A stretch of DNA of 64,000 nt from contig NZ_JAFFQR010000112.1 in NCBI RefSeq assembly GCF_020736845.1, forward strand, positions 124,001 to 188,000, given 5' to 3'. The stretch's first letter is position 1, and the number at the start of each line of letters is the position of its first letter. Origin of the DNA: Paenibacillus farraposensis. GTDB taxonomy: Bacteria > Bacillota > Bacilli > Paenibacillales > Paenibacillaceae. Both the position numbers and the translations under genes were made by a program. Positions 54,787 through 63,503 of this stretch are shown in pieces. The notes under the pieces are model-generated. The model did no database searches. It was not told the origin of the DNA and was given only the letters and a program-made list of their open reading frames with translations.

Positions 54787-55815
54787 TCATTCTCCCAATA
54801 TGATCCGCGGAGCGTAGCCTTCCCGTATAACCAGCTCGGCGTGCAGCAGCTTTTTTTCGACAGGCGAATCCGGGTTGGTTATACGCCATAACAATTGATC
54901 AACCGCACGCATTCCCAGCAGTTCCTTATCCACTCGAACCGTGGCATAAATCGGCATTTGTTCGTTCGTATCGTCAAAACCGGTCACCCCGCAGCGCCTG
55001 GGCACGTCTATTCCCTTCCGTTTCAGCATATCCACCGTTTGGGCAGCCGTCACATCATTCGCGCATACAAACACCTCTGGCAGCTCATCCTCAGTCAGCC
55101 TGTCCAGTTTCTCAGCCAAAGCTTGTACTCCCCCGTGAAGAAGAGTCTTGTTCTGCTGTAATTCCACCCCGCTCATTTCCAGTGTTGAGCGAAAAGCTTC
55201 CCACCGTTCATAGAAGCTGTAAGCGTCATCAATGCAACCAACAAATTGAAAGCGTGTATAACCTCTGCACAACAAGTCCTTCGTTAATTCACTCATGCAT
55301 GTGCGGTTGTCTATTAATACCGTATCGCTTAAAAACGCAGAATCCCAATGATCGACCATGACGACTGGAATATCCATCCGATAAATATTCAGCAGCAGCG
55401 ACGTGGTAATCGACCCGACTGTGATAATCCCCTTGATCGCTTCCGGATTCAACAACGAAAACATATCTTCAGTCGAGGGCTCCGTTAACGTGATCATATC
55501 CATACCCTTGCGTTTCAGACGTTCAGAGATCCCCTCAAACACAGGCCCCCAGTATTTGGATTCTCTATTCTGGTGTCGTATATTAGGAAATAATACCAGT
55601 ACATTGCCCGACCATGTTCTGGCATCCATGTCCCGGGGCTCTAGCCCAGCCACTTTTGCATGATTGCGAAAATAGCCCATCTGGGCAGCCAACTTGACCA
55701 GCACCGTCCTCGTCTCCTCGCTTACACCGGGCTTGCCGGACAATGCACGCGAAACGGCGAACTTTGAAACCCCCGCCGCGTCCGCAATTTCCTGCAATGT
55801 TACTTTTCCACGCAT
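54787..55815 (-). CDS. LacI family transcriptional regulator
   Basis: Regulator of 342 residues. HTH and hinge at the N-terminus (VTLQEIADAAGVSKFAVSRA, LSGKPGVSEETR), then a periplasmic-binding-protein-like effector domain (VFEGISERLKRKGMDM ... VCANDVTAAQTVDMLKRKG, GVTGFDD). ATG 55815 is chosen because MRGKVTLQEIA matches the family start; the ribosome site (GGGTGAGAAG) is weak. Between the mannosidase and the divergent sugar-binding protein gene; both are candidate targets, with mannose or a manno-oligosaccharide as probable effector. Confidence 0.92.
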   Translation of the reverse strand: MRGKVTLQEIADAAGVSKFAVSRALSGKPGVSEETRTVLVKLAAQMGYFRNHAKVAGLEPRDMDARTWSGNVLVLFPNIRHQNRESKYWGPVFEGISERLKRKGMDMITLTEPSTEDMFSLLNPEAIKGIITVGSITTSLLLNIYRMDIPVVMVDHWDSAFLSDTVLIDNRTCMSELTKDLLCRGYTRFQFVGCIDDAYSFYERWEAFRSTLEMSGVELQQNKTLLHGGVQALAEKLDRLTEDELPEVFVCANDVTAAQTVDMLKRKGIDVPRRCGVTGFDDTNEQMPIYATVRVDKELLGMRAVDQLLWRITNPDSPVEKKLLHAELVIREGYAPRIILGE

Positions 55816-55929
55816 CTTCTCACCCAACCCTATTTGGAATCTTGTTCTACCTCAATCTTATAAATACAGGAGTGATACCCATAAACTGGTACCATCGTAG
55901 CATACTTTGTTTTAAATCATCAAACGATA

Positions 55930-55943
55930 GATTTGCACAAATC
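55930..55943. promoter_or_regulatory. Palindrome between lacI and binding-protein genes
   Basis: A perfect 14-bp palindrome-like sequence GATTTG-CA-CAAATC lies in the 280-bp divergent region. A LacI-type operator is possible here, but the centre lacks the usual CG step, so support is limited. Confidence 0.35.
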
Positions 55944-56095
55944 CGCATCATCACCAAAATATGTTTGTATAATAAAAAACAAACCACATAACAGTCCTAG
56001 TATAATTCACTTGACATAACTTCATTTATTTCCTATAATTTACTATTGTAAGCACTCGCATTGTGTGAATCATACATATTGAGGGGGATTTGTAA

Positions 56096-57787
56096 ATGTT
56101 TAAAAACAGGTCGGTACACCGAAGTTCCATCCTGCTTCTGGCCTTGTTTCTGCTCGTAACAACGGGTTGTGCGAGCGGAACAGGCAGTACGGCAGTCAAA
56201 GATGACCCTGATGACACCAGCCCCATTACCTTAACTTTCTTTGGCGGTGACCCTAATTCCAACTGGAACAACATGAAAGACGCTGTTGGACAGGAAATCA
56301 TCAAAAAAACAGGCGTTACACTAAATGCCGAACATGCTGTCAACGGTCGTGGCGAGGAAAAATTTGCATTAATGGTCGCCAGCGGAGAATATCCTGACCT
56401 CGTGTATCCCAAAGGAGAGGTTGGAAAAATGGTCGATGCCGGAGCACTCATTGACTTAACCGACCTGATTGACAAATACGGGCCTAATATTAAAAAGGTG
56501 TACGGAGACTATTTTAACCGTATCAAATATAGCAGTGAAGATCCTGGCATATATACGATCCCGACCAATCTGGGCGTGGATCACCTCGCATTTGATGCCC
56601 AAGCCGGCTTTGAAATCCAGCATCAGGCACTTAAAAAGCTCGGTTACCCCAAAATTCGCACTGTCCAGGATTTTGAAAAAGCACTCAAGGATTATGTCGT
56701 CAAATATCCGACCACCAACGGCCAGCCGACCATTCCCCTCTCACTTGATGCCGAAGATTGGAAAATTCAGATTACCGTGACGAATCCTGCTGTGACCGCC
56801 ACAGGCGGACCGGACGACGGCGAGTATTATATTGATCCCAAAACACACCAAGCCATCCTTCACTACAAACGTCCAGAAGAACGGGAATATTTCCGTTGGC
56901 TCAATCATATGAACAACGAAGGACTGCTGGACAAGGATACTTTCGTACAAAAAAGTGATCAGTACAAAGCCAAGATCGCCTCAGGGCGGGTCATTGGACT
57001 TATTGATCAGGAATGGAACTATCAGGATGCCGAAAACGCACTCAAGGCAGCGGGTAATGATGAATTTACCTACGCCCATTTTCCGGTCACTTTAAATGAA
57101 AAATATAAAGATCATTCCCTCCAGCCGATCGGCTTCGATTCTGCATACGGAATCGGCATTACAACTTCGTGCAAAAATCCGGTACGGGCCATCAAATTTC
57201 TGGATTTCCTGGCCTCCGATGAAGGACAAATTTTGCGCAACTGGGGAATTGAAGGCCAGCATTATAATATAGAAAACGGCAAACGGGTTGTTCCGGCTGC
57301 TGTACAGCAGCGTAAAAACACTGATAATGCTTCTTTTAGCAGAGAGTCAGGTATCGGTTTGTACTGGATTTGGGGACCTCATTACGGAGATGGTATCAAG
57401 GACCCTTCAGGCAATTATTATACGACCAATTTTCCTGAGATGATTGCTGAAAATTACAGTCAAGCCGAAAAAGAATCCCTTCAGGCTTATAAAGCCCGGA
57501 CGTGGAAGGACTTATTCCCGAACGAAAAGGATTTTCCGGTAAAGGAGTGGGGTGCTGCCTACAATATGCCTATTCCGACCAATACCAACTACAATGTCAT
57601 TTTTCAGAAGTCACAGGACATTGTACGCAAGCGTATTCCTGAGGCTATACTCGCCAAACCGGATCAGTTCGATACCGTCTACGACCGCATGCTTCAGGAG
57701 CTAAACCAGGCGGGTGTACCGAAGGCTGAAAAAGTCTATACGAGCCTGATCCAAAATCGCCTGAAGCAATGGTACGGTAAGAAATAA
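56096..57787 (+). CDS. Extracellular solute-binding lipoprotein (LplA-like sugar ABC)
   Basis: 563-residue substrate-binding lipoprotein for a carbohydrate ABC importer. Lipobox LVTTGC with Cys25; then a family-1-type binding protein (TFFGGDPNSNWNNMKDAVG, VASGEYPDLVYPKGEVGK, FDSAYGIGITTSCKNPVRAI). The size is typical for the large LplA-type proteins of Paenibacillus. GAGGGGG lies 8-9 nt before ATG 56096. It has no permease genes next to it: a hairpin repeat follows. A permease relic is found 6 kb upstream at 49.9 kb. Import may rely on a permease encoded elsewhere. Confidence 0.9.
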   Translation: MFKNRSVHRSSILLLALFLLVTTGCASGTGSTAVKDDPDDTSPITLTFFGGDPNSNWNNMKDAVGQEIIKKTGVTLNAEHAVNGRGEEKFALMVASGEYPDLVYPKGEVGKMVDAGALIDLTDLIDKYGPNIKKVYGDYFNRIKYSSEDPGIYTIPTNLGVDHLAFDAQAGFEIQHQALKKLGYPKIRTVQDFEKALKDYVVKYPTTNGQPTIPLSLDAEDWKIQITVTNPAVTATGGPDDGEYYIDPKTHQAILHYKRPEEREYFRWLNHMNNEGLLDKDTFVQKSDQYKAKIASGRVIGLIDQEWNYQDAENALKAAGNDEFTYAHFPVTLNEKYKDHSLQPIGFDSAYGIGITTSCKNPVRAIKFLDFLASDEGQILRNWGIEGQHYNIENGKRVVPAAVQQRKNTDNASFSRESGIGLYWIWGPHYGDGIKDPSGNYYTTNFPEMIAENYSQAEKESLQAYKARTWKDLFPNEKDFPVKEWGAAYNMPIPTNTNYNVIFQKSQDIVRKRIPEAILAKPDQFDTVYDRMLQELNQAGVPKAEKVYTSLIQNRLKQWYGKK

Positions 57788-57805
57788 CACTCCTATAAGC
57801 TGAAC

Positions 57806-57907
57806 TAAAGTTATCTATTGTGCCACTACGCAGTCGGATGGTGCTTCCCATCGCCACCGCTCCCGGATTTCTGGAATAAAGCCTCTGATAAGGGTAGAAA
57901 TCCGGGG
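57806..57907. repeat. Dispersed hairpin repeat, copy 2
   Basis: About 102 bp matching 40718-40813: AAAGTTA, GTGCCACT, CGCAG, small hairpin GATGG (57837-57841) / CCATC (57848-57852), large hairpin CCCGGATTTCT (57862-57872) / AGAAATCCGGG (57896-57906). It starts 19 bp past the binding-protein stop, in the same orientation relative to the upstream gene as copy 1. The loop of the large hairpin differs between the copies while both arms are kept. Confidence 0.8.
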
Positions 57908-58055
57908 AAGTGATGCTTCCGAAGCGAGCTTTCCTACGGAAAGCTTTGAAAGCGACCGCTTCGCTTGTACAACACCATTCCGACTACTTCATTTTTATGT
58001 TTTTTTCAAGCCCAGCTTATAGTTCGAGTTTCTACTATTATATGAAAGACTACAA

Positions 58056-58080
58056 GGCGGACAGTCCGATGCTGTCCGCC
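58056..58080. terminator. Hairpin between repeat and GNAT gene
   Basis: Perfect arms GGCGGACAG and CTGTCCGCC with a 7-nt loop, 30 bp past the GNAT stop. The following minus-strand DNA has only a weak T stretch, so termination is likely but not certain. Confidence 0.55.
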
Positions 58081-58109
58081 CGGTTTAAAATATTAATGTG
58101 CCTTCACGC

Positions 58110-58670
58110 TCAAGATTCCGCCGCTTGCTCTGCGGCCTCGTATTCACTGCGCAAAATTCCCAGCTGGATGATGTCATAGTATTGGTCTTCTCTGAACAGC
58201 CTTTCCCGCAGCCGCCCTTCCTCCTTGAAGCCGCAAGCCAGGTAGCATCGATAGGCACGTTCATTGAACGCATATACCTCCAGCTCCAGCCGATGCAGAT
58301 TCAGAGAATGAAATACAAATTTTTGCAGCAGCCGAATCGCTTCTCGTCCGTAGCCCTTACCCAGGTCACTTTCACGCCCGATCACAATACCAAGTGCAGC
58401 ATGGCGATTCACCCCATTTATTTTGAATAAATCCAGTTGCCCGATATAATCCAGCGTGTCTTTATGCGCAATGATAAAGCCCTTGATCTCGGAGCTGCCG
58501 TCGATCATCATCTGTACAAACGATTCTGTATTGGATTGTGAATGCGGATAGATAAAAACATCGCTTAAACCATGTGTAATTTCCGGGTCATTAACCCATT
58601 TTCGTATCTTAGGTATATCCTCCAAACGGTATTCTCTCAATACAATTCGTTCCCCAATGATATGCGGCAT
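58110..58670 (-). CDS. GNAT family acetyltransferase, RimJ/RimL-like
   Basis: 186-residue acetyltransferase of the protein-N-terminal/antibiotic type. Begins GERIVLREYRLEDIPKIRKW; acetyl-CoA loop IGRESDLGKGYGREAIRLL (about 98-116); then YAFNERAYRCYLACGFKEEG, the family's C-terminal pattern. Substrate not identifiable. ATG 58670 follows GGAGG by 9 nt; the ATG six bases upstream is too close. C-terminal tail (EAAEQAAES) extends past the fold. Confidence 0.86.
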   Translation of the reverse strand: MPHIIGERIVLREYRLEDIPKIRKWVNDPEITHGLSDVFIYPHSQSNTESFVQMMIDGSSEIKGFIIAHKDTLDYIGQLDLFKINGVNRHAALGIVIGRESDLGKGYGREAIRLLQKFVFHSLNLHRLELEVYAFNERAYRCYLACGFKEEGRLRERLFREDQYYDIIQLGILRSEYEAAEQAAES

Positions 58671-58748
58671 TGTCATCTTCCTCCCGGTTATGTATGTTTG
58701 TCAGAAATTCCACTTCCTCATCAACACACGATTACGCTTCCATAACTC

Positions 58749-58868
58749 TCACAAACTCCTATAATGAAGCTCCCCGCGATCCCCAACCACAGTCATACCG
58801 AAGTCCGTATCCCTCACCTCCAGCTCCTTGTGTTCACCCCCGTCAAATTCAAAAGTGATATAATATCT
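58749..58868 (-). pseudogene. DUF2500 family C-terminal remnant
   Basis: Reads YITFEFDGGEHKELEV and VRDTDFGMTVVGDRGELHYR up to a stop at 58751-58749. This resembles the end of DUF2500 proteins. The N-terminal membrane part is not there. No start or ribosome site. Confidence 0.45.
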
Positions 58869-59054
58869 ACTTCATCCTTACTCTAGTAAAATGAAGATTT
58901 TCCATACTATTGCCCATTGACAAATGGTACATCTTTGGTGTCAAAAACTCCATTACTTTTTTAACAAACTTACGAAAAAAAAGTTCTTTCGCTCTTTCCC
59001 GCACCCTGCTTGGACTTACGCCCAATCTCGTCCCTCTCCCCCCCTTTGGACTGA

Positions 59055-59107
59055 TTGACAAAACTATATATAGATATAAAATAGAAAATGTGCTCTAAAT
59101 ATAGTGT
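59055..59107 (+). promoter_or_regulatory. Paired NrdR boxes and promoter of nrdIEF
   Basis: Box 1 (59061-59076, core CTATATATAG) and box 2 (59092-59107, core CTAAATATAG followed by TGT) match the NrdR consensus ACACTATATATAGTGT with a few mismatches each. Their centres are 31 bp apart, three helical turns, as known for NrdR sites. A promoter TTGACA (59055-59060) with TAAAAT 16 bp on lies over box 1. The nrd genes start about 170 bp downstream. NrdR is presumably encoded elsewhere. Confidence 0.75.
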
Positions 59108-59272
59108 GAAAAACGTATTCTCACCCGATATCTTGAAGATACAGGTATAAGAGTACATGTAAATATTGAGTTCATAATTATAAATGGCACAGCCATCAAG
59201 GGACTACACACCACGATGAGCTTGGGGAATGCTGTTTTCTTTTTTTGCTAATTGTTAAGGAGGATGCCTACA

Positions 59273-59632
59273 ATGCTGATTGCTTATGATTCCAAGACCG
59301 GCAATGTAAAAAGATTTATCGGAAAGCTCAAACTTCCGGCGGTTCAGATCCAGGAGCAAATGACTATAGATGAACCTTACGTACTCATTACATATACAAC
59401 AGGGTTTGGTCAGATACCTGAGAGGGTATCTTCCTTTTTGCAAAAAAACGCGAAAAACCTTGTCGGTGTAGCTGCAAGCGGCAACCGGAACTGGGGCGAT
59501 TTCTTTGCAAAAAGCGCAGATTTGATCGCTGATCACTATAATGTCCCCATTATTAGTAAATTTGAATTATCTGGAACGTTCGGAGATGTAGAGCGTTTCA
59601 AACAGGAGGTGAGCCGGGTTGCGGCATATTGA
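59273..59632 (+). CDS. nrdI: Flavodoxin-like NrdI, class Ib ribonucleotide reductase cofactor protein
   Basis: Reduced NrdI supplies the oxidant for the manganese-tyrosyl radical of NrdF. 119 residues: MLIAYDSKTGNVKRF (flavin phosphate loop at the N-terminus), ITYTTGFGQIPERVSSFL and GVAASGNRNWGDFF (FMN contacts). ATG 59273 follows AAGGAGG by 9 nt. Overlaps nrdE by 14 bp, so translation is probably coupled. First gene of the nrdI-nrdE-nrdF operon with paired NrdR boxes upstream. Confidence 0.95.
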   Translation: MLIAYDSKTGNVKRFIGKLKLPAVQIQEQMTIDEPYVLITYTTGFGQIPERVSSFLQKNAKNLVGVAASGNRNWGDFFAKSADLIADHYNVPIISKFELSGTFGDVERFKQEVSRVAAY

Positions 59633-61703
59633 ATTAAACAACATGTTGATGAAACGCGATACAGACGGCTTTTTCCAGTTGGAAAAGGATCAAGAGGCTG
59701 TACAGGAATTTATGAAGGAAGTTCAGGAACGAAGCTTGAAGTTTGCTGATACAGAGGCTCAAGTGCTGTATATGATTGAAAATGATTATTACGAGAATTT
59801 CTATAACAGCTACACAGCGGATGAAATTAAAGATATTTTCCATATTACCCATAGCTATCAGTTTAAATTTCCTTCCTATATGGCAGCATCCAAGTTCTAT
59901 ACCGATTATGCATTGAAAACCAATGACCGCAAGGTCTATCTGGAGCACTATCCTGATCGGGTAGCGGCTGTCGCCCTGCATTTGGGACGGGGAAACGTCG
60001 ATACGGCTCGTTTGCTGGCCCGCTCAATGATGGAGCAGCGCCTCCAGCCAGCCACACCAACCTTCCTGAATGCAGGCAAAAGCCGCCGTGGAGAGCTGGT
60101 ATCCTGCTTCCTGCTCGAAATGGACGACTCGCTCAATTCCATCAACTACGTGCTGAACACATGCATGCAGTTGTCAAAAATCGGTGGCGGTGTCGCAGTC
60201 AACCTGTCGAAGCTGCGGTCGCGCGGCGAAGCGATCAAAGGCGTAGAAGGTGCAGCCAAAGGCATTATGCCTGTGCTGAAGCTGATGGAAGACGGCTTCT
60301 CCTACGCGGATCAAATGGGACAGCGTAAGGGCTCTGGCGCGGCGTACTACAACATTTTCGGTTGGGATGTACTGGAGTTCCTGGATAGTAAAAAAATCAA
60401 TGCGGACGAAAGAGTGCGTCTCAAAACCCTCTCCATCGGATTGCTTGTGCCGAATCGCTTTTACAAGCTGGCTCAGGATAATGAACCCTTGCATGTATTT
60501 GCTCCATACAGTGTGTACAAGGCTTATGGAACGCATCTGGACGACATGGATCTGGACGAAATGTACGATACGTTGCTCGCCGATGATCGGGTAAAGAAAA
60601 AAATAGCGATGAGCGCACGTGACATGCTGACGAAAATTGCCATGATCCAGTTGGAATCCGGATATCCATACATTATGAACAAAAGTAACGCCAATCAGGC
60701 ACATGCCCTTAAAAACGTGGGTCAAATCAAGATGTCGAATCTGTGCACGGAAATATTCCAGTTGCAGGAAACCTCTGAAATTGCAAATTATGGCCAGCAA
60801 GATACCATCCGTCGCGATGTCAGCTGCAATCTGGCTTCTCTTAACATTGTCAATGTCATGGAGCATGGCAAAATCCGCGAATCCGTTCATGAGGGCATGA
60901 TTGCACTCACCTCGGTTAGCGATATGACGCAAGTTGCTAATGCACCAGGGGTTGCCAAAGCGAATCGTGAAATGCATTCCGTGGGTCTGGGCGTCATGAA
61001 TTTGCACGGTTACCTTGCCAAAAATAAAATCGCGTATGAAAGCAATGAAGCGAAGGATTTTGTCCGCACCTTCTTTATGACCATGAACTACCATTCCATA
61101 GAGAAAAGTATGGAAATCGCCAAAGCGACCGGACAAAGCTTTTACGGGTTCGAGGAATCGGATTATGGGACAGGCGTGTATTTTGAACGTTACCTGAATA
61201 CAGATTACCGTCCGACTACCGCACGTGTACAAGCGCTGTTCAGCGGTATTTATGTTCCGACTCCGGCCGATTGGGACAAGCTGAAAGCCGATGTCATGAA
61301 AAATGGTCTGTACCACGCCTATCGTATGGCGATTGCGCCGACGGCCAGCATTTCGTATATTCAAAATGCGACCTCCAGCGTGATGCCGATTGTTGAACAG
61401 ATTGAAACACGTACTTATGCCAATTCAACGACATACTATCCAATGCCTTATTTGCAAAGGGATAATGTGTTCTTTTATAAATCTGCATACCAAATGGATC
61501 AGTTCAAAGTCATCGACCTGATTGCCGAAATCCAGCCTCACGTGGACCAGGGAATTTCGACCGTGCTGCATGTGAACAGTGACGTGACAACACGCCAGCT
61601 AGCCCGCTCCTACCTGTATGCTGCACATAAAGGACTAAAATCGTTGTACTACACACGTACCAAAAAGCTGTCTGTGGAGGAGTGCCTTACCTGCTCAATC
61701 TAA
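59619..61703 (+). CDS. nrdE: Ribonucleotide reductase class Ib, large subunit NrdE
   Basis: Reduces ribonucleoside diphosphates to deoxyribonucleotides. 694 residues with all family features: catalytic Cys pair in ELVSCFLLEMDD and MSNLCTEIF, substrate-binding region GGGVAVNLSKLRSRG, RNR motif LASLNIVNV, and the C-terminal redox pair ECLTCS. TTG 59619 lies 10 nt after AGGAGG, gives MRHIELNN and overlaps nrdI by 14 bp. No intein or insertion seen. Followed by a 207-bp gap and nrdF. Confidence 0.97.
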   Translation: MRHIELNNMLMKRDTDGFFQLEKDQEAVQEFMKEVQERSLKFADTEAQVLYMIENDYYENFYNSYTADEIKDIFHITHSYQFKFPSYMAASKFYTDYALKTNDRKVYLEHYPDRVAAVALHLGRGNVDTARLLARSMMEQRLQPATPTFLNAGKSRRGELVSCFLLEMDDSLNSINYVLNTCMQLSKIGGGVAVNLSKLRSRGEAIKGVEGAAKGIMPVLKLMEDGFSYADQMGQRKGSGAAYYNIFGWDVLEFLDSKKINADERVRLKTLSIGLLVPNRFYKLAQDNEPLHVFAPYSVYKAYGTHLDDMDLDEMYDTLLADDRVKKKIAMSARDMLTKIAMIQLESGYPYIMNKSNANQAHALKNVGQIKMSNLCTEIFQLQETSEIANYGQQDTIRRDVSCNLASLNIVNVMEHGKIRESVHEGMIALTSVSDMTQVANAPGVAKANREMHSVGLGVMNLHGYLAKNKIAYESNEAKDFVRTFFMTMNYHSIEKSMEIAKATGQSFYGFEESDYGTGVYFERYLNTDYRPTTARVQALFSGIYVPTPADWDKLKADVMKNGLYHAYRMAIAPTASISYIQNATSSVMPIVEQIETRTYANSTTYYPMPYLQRDNVFFYKSAYQMDQFKVIDLIAEIQPHVDQGISTVLHVNSDVTTRQLARSYLYAAHKGLKSLYYTRTKKLSVEECLTCSI

Positions 61704-61910
61704 AGCAGGATATATATGATAGAGATTAAAAATCTATGATATAAAAATGCTTTTCATTTCGAAGCTGTATCCAGCGTGAGGTTCAGCCCATTTCGGGATA
61801 GATCACAGTCATGCGGATGCAGCTTCCGTATGTCAAGCATACGATGATTCGCCTGCATCATTTCATTGTGATTCCGGGAATCTCGCAAGCTGAAGGGAGA
61901 ATGCTAAACT

Positions 61911-62876
61911 ATGACAGGTATACAAGCTGTAAACTGGAATCGCTCGGACGATGATTTCACACTCATGTTCTGGAATCAGAACATCATGCAATTTTGGACG
62001 GACGACGAAATTCCGCTGTCTGACGATAAAATGACCTGGGTGACCCTCAGTGATACTGAAAAAGAAGCCTACATGAAGGTGCTGGGCGGCTTGACACTGC
62101 TGGATACCATTCAAGGCGGGGTAGGTATGCCGCAAATTATGGAGCATGTGGATGGGCTTCAGCGTAAAGCCGTACTCAGCTTCATGGCGATGATGGAGCA
62201 AATTCATGCCAAGTCGTACAGCAGCATTTTTACCACACTGGCTTCTACAGAAGAAATTGACGGCGTGTTTCGCTGGGTAGAAGAAAATTCGTATCTGCAG
62301 ACCAAAGCGGAAACCATTCGGCAATATTATATGAACATCCACACTCCAAAAGACCTGTATCTCGCGATGGCGGCCTCGGTACTGCTGGAAAGCTATTTAT
62401 TTTATAGCGGCTTCTTCTATCCTCTCTACCTGGCAGGCCAGGGCAAGCTGACATGCAGCGGAGAAATTATAGACCTGATCTTGCGGGATGAAAGCATTCA
62501 CGGTGTATATGTTGGTGTGCTGGCACAGGAGATTTATGCAGAACTGGACGAGGAAGAGCAACGCGATCTCTACCAGACGCTGGTAGGCTTGCTGCGCTAT
62601 CTGCACAACAACGAAGAACAATACACGGAGCAAATTTACGCTCCTATCGGATTAGTTGATGATGTGAAAGTCTTTTTACGCTATAATGCCAACAAAGCCA
62701 TGATGAACCTGGGCTTCGATCCGCTGTTTGAAGACGAAGAGGTGAACCCGATCGTATTCAACGGCATCAGCACTCACACCAAGCAGCATGACTTTTTTTC
62801 CAAAAAAGGAAACGGGTATGTACGTGCAATGAATGTAGAGCCGCTGACAGATGATGATTTTAATTTTGACGAATAA
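61911..62876 (+). CDS. nrdF: Ribonucleotide reductase class Ib, small subunit NrdF
   Basis: Radical-bearing partner of NrdE. 321 residues with the dimetal ligands spread through the fold (Asp and Glu in [49 protein letters not shown]) and the radical Tyr region. ATG 61911 follows AAGGGAG by 11 nt. The 207-bp gap after nrdE holds small hairpins (CGTATG/CATACG near 61840) but no promoter that I can call; it is probably co-transcribed. A terminator follows. Confidence 0.97.
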   Translation: MTGIQAVNWNRSDDDFTLMFWNQNIMQFWTDDEIPLSDDKMTWVTLSDTEKEAYMKVLGGLTLLDTIQGGVGMPQIMEHVDGLQRKAVLSFMAMMEQIHAKSYSSIFTTLASTEEIDGVFRWVEENSYLQTKAETIRQYYMNIHTPKDLYLAMAASVLLESYLFYSGFFYPLYLAGQGKLTCSGEIIDLILRDESIHGVYVGVLAQEIYAELDEEEQRDLYQTLVGLLRYLHNNEEQYTEQIYAPIGLVDDVKVFLRYNANKAMMNLGFDPLFEDEEVNPIVFNGISTHTKQHDFFSKKGNGYVRAMNVEPLTDDDFNFDE

Positions 62877-62924
62877 AAAACGGCTCAACATTCCTTCGTG
62901 AACATGGAAAAATAGCATACACGC

Positions 62925-62967
62925 AAAAAACGGCCAGATCGCCAAGATAGCTTGATCTGACCGTTTT
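62925..62967. terminator. Two-way terminator after nrdF
   Basis: Arms AAAACGGCCAGATC and GATCTGACCGTTTT with one mismatch and a 13-nt loop; A run before and TTTT after. Ends nrdIEF and the convergent VOC gene. Confidence 0.85.
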
Positions 62968-62973
62968 CCATTT

Positions 62974-63399
62974 TTAAGGTCGAGCTTCCGTGAAAATTTG
63001 GAATGTGATCCCAAACTTGTCCGTTACATTCCCGTAGGCCGGACTAAAGTGGGTTTCTTGCAAGGGCATGCCTACCTGTCCCCCTTGCTGTAGAGCATCA
63101 AACATTTTTTGGGCTTGCTCCACACTGTCGGTTGTAATGCAGATGCTCACCTGGTTTCCGCTGCTAAACGGCGACCCGGGAAAGGTATCGGAAAACATAA
63201 GCTCGGTCTCACCGACTTTAAGGGTAGCATGTCCGATACGTCCTTTGACCTCTTCCGGAATCGGAAAATCCGGGTTTTCCGGCATTTCGCCAAAGGTTTG
63301 AACAAAAAGCTGTTGCGCATCCAATGCTTTTTCATAAAATTCGATCGCTTCTTTTGCATTTCCATCCATGGTGATGTAAGGAATTAAACGTTTTGACAT
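62974..63399 (-). CDS. VOC family protein (PhnB-like)
   Basis: 141-residue vicinal-oxygen-chelate protein of the PhnB/3-demethylubiquinone-like group. Begins RLIPYITMDGNAKEAIEFYE, typical for the group; then GRIGHATLKVGETELMFSD and the second repeat ending GNVTDKFGITFQIF. Role unknown; these proteins bind small ligands. ATG 63399 lies 11 nt after GGAG; a TTG 6 bases upstream (5 nt spacing) is an alternative. Convergent with nrdF. Confidence 0.87.
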   Translation of the reverse strand: MSKRLIPYITMDGNAKEAIEFYEKALDAQQLFVQTFGEMPENPDFPIPEEVKGRIGHATLKVGETELMFSDTFPGSPFSSGNQVSICITTDSVEQAQKMFDALQQGGQVGMPLQETHFSPAYGNVTDKFGITFQIFTEARP

Positions 63400-63503
63400 C
63401 TTCAACACAGCTCCTTTATTGTCATTCACTAGGCACTCCACCTGTATTATATGCAAAACTTGTTAAGAAAAACAGAGCTGTCCGGTTAACGCTAATTCCA
63501 GTC

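Noticed and set aside
60174..61364. 396-codon minus-strand open frame in nrdE
   Set aside because: Antisense shadow of a highly conserved gene; the translation shows no domain and no start signal.
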